Part shown: piece by piece, positions 63,313-64,000 of the stretch
Layout: the number at the start of each line of letters is the position of its first letter
How positions within the stretch are numbered: the stretch's first letter is position 1
Assembly: GCA_958009055.1 (NCBI GenBank)
Contig: OY253654.1
Location: 1 to 64,000, forward strand
From: Choricystis sp. odSpoLacu1
Taxonomy: Eukaryota > Chlorophyta > Trebouxiophyceae
Length of the DNA stretch: 64,000 nucleotides
Direction of reading: 5' to 3'
Notes under the pieces: model-generated
What the model was told of the DNA's origin: nothing
Databases searched by the model: none
What the model saw: only the letters and a program-made list of their open reading frames with translations
Position numbers and translations under genes: made by a program

Positions 63313-64000
63313 TCACTCGCCGCCACCACCCCCACTCCCACCCCCCTGCTCCGCCCCATCCCCCGACGACGTGGCCCCATCCTCGCCGCCGCTACCGCCG
63401 CTGCCGCCGCCACCGCCAACCGTGGACGTGGGCTCGCCACCCCCCGTGGTGGCGCCACCCCTGGTGCCGACGGACGGCACCCCTGGCGCAGCAGCCGCGA
63501 CGCCCCCGTCCGCGACTTTACCCTTCAGAATGTACTCCTCGTGTGGCCTCAGCAGGGCGACGGCATCGTCCTCGAGCAGGGACACCAGCTCAGACACGCG
63601 CCACGCTTGCACGGTGCCACCTCCGCCGGTGCGATCAGTATCATCCGACACGGACAGCAGGGTGAAGGGGTCGTCCCCGTGCCACTGGAAGTCGGCGACG
63701 GCAGACCGGTGGCCCGCGTGCACGAAGAAGAGTTCGGGGGGGGGGGGGAGGGGCGGCGGTGGTGGCGGCGTCGCCCTCGGCCGCCGCGCGCACACGAGCC
63801 TCGAGCGCGCGCGGCCTCCCGTCGCCGTCGCTCGCGCCCCGCACGCCCGCGCCGCTGACGTCCCAAAGGGCGACGACTCCCGCGTCGCCGCCCGACGCAA
63901 ACACGCCGGGCGTGGAGGGGGACCACTCGACGCGCAGGACGGCGGCGTCGGAGAGGGTGAGCGTGGCGCGGGGGGTGGGGGCGCCGCCGGCCGCGACGAG
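63313..64000 (-). CDS. MSI1/RBBP4-type WD40 histone chaperone (C-terminal part, 5' end outside the window)
   Basis: The gene enters from the right edge. WD repeat blocks AAVLRVEWSPSTPGVFASGG and DAGVVALWDVSG precede a linker, then ELFFVHAGHRSAVADFQWHG, DDPFTLLSVSDD and TVQAWRVSELV, which match the last two repeats of RBBP4/MSI1 (family: L-x-F-x-H-x-G-H-x-x-x-x-x-D-F-x-W). These proteins bind histone H4 in CAF-1, PRC2 and deacetylase complexes. After the last repeat a ~70-residue Gly/Ser/Thr tail (GGSGGSGGEDG) is added. The linker holds a G13 run (63736-63748), where the frame must shift by one base. Confidence 0.82.
   Translation of the reverse strand, partial: SSRPAAPPPPAPRSPSPTPPSCASSGPPPRPACLRRAATRESSPFGTSAARACGARATATGGRARSRLVCARRPRATPPPPPPLPPPPELFFVHAGHRSAVADFQWHGDDPFTLLSVSDDTDRTGGGGTVQAWRVSELVSLLEDDAVALLRPHEEYILKGKVADGGVAAAAPGVPSVGTRGGATTGGGEPTSTVGGGGGSGGSGGEDGATSSGDGAEQGGGSGGGGGE

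Noticed and set aside
1..64000. tRNA, rRNA or bacterial-type operons
   Set aside because: I found no cloverleaf with T-loop GTTCRANNC, no rRNA core segments, and gene spacing, introns and telomere are eukaryotic.

Overview
The window is one end of a eukaryotic chromosome. It opens with about 44 CCCTAA units (TTAGGG on the other strand) and then runs inward through a compact, very GC-rich genome. Genes are separated by roughly 50-600 bp and about half the neighbours are divergent or convergent pairs. Introns are short, mostly GTGAGT...CAG, and cluster at the 5' ends of genes. The gene set suggests a green alga: two B3-like plant-type DNA-binding proteins, an AKR2-type chaperone for plastid outer-envelope proteins, an ACHT-type thioredoxin and, above all, a fused HydEF gene divergent from HydG, as known in Chlamydomonas. 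I cannot name the species.

Layout. 1-266 telomere. 264-686 a GT31-type glycosyltransferase cut off by the telomere. 887-3851 two B3-like paralogues flanking another glycosyltransferase. 4453-6733 a Cys-rich protein of unknown role. 7243-9297 a secreted FAD-linked oxidase of the gulonolactone-oxidase type. 9879-14433 three tandem paralogous type I membrane proteins. 14512-19496 the [FeFe]-hydrogenase maturases HydEF and HydG. 19609-31011 a BLOS2-like protein, REXO4-type exonuclease, a hidden 84-aa gene, a GH31 alpha-glucosidase, a cytochrome b561, a thioredoxin, an MFS transporter and WDR83. 31056-42561 AKR2, a frameshifted helical-repeat gene, a DUF2279-like membrane protein, SF3B4, an EMI1-type CHCH protein, a TKL kinase and glucose-6-phosphate 1-epimerase. 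42786-64000 a Nup192/205-type nucleoporin, a large coiled coil, MPP6, a hidden 103-aa gene, a 1572-aa C2-like protein, a METTL-type methyltransferase, COQ5, a DCN1-type protein, a small membrane protein, signal peptidase subunit SPC3 and the C-terminal part of an MSI1/RBBP4 WD40 protein that leaves the window.

Apart from HydEF/HydG, which make the hydrogenase H-cluster together, most genes are unrelated housekeeping genes. The least explained element is the triple membrane-protein array. All three members keep a phase-1 intron inside the signal peptide and an LxxGAI-type entry into the membrane span, while their cytoplasmic tails have diverged completely.

Caution: eight genes are open only if one base is added or removed (usually in a G or C run), and one of these also carries a 23-bp tandem duplication that breaks the frame. 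This looks like residual assembly error rather than eight pseudogenes. Gene models were built by eye from splice sites, phase and homology; no search was run.
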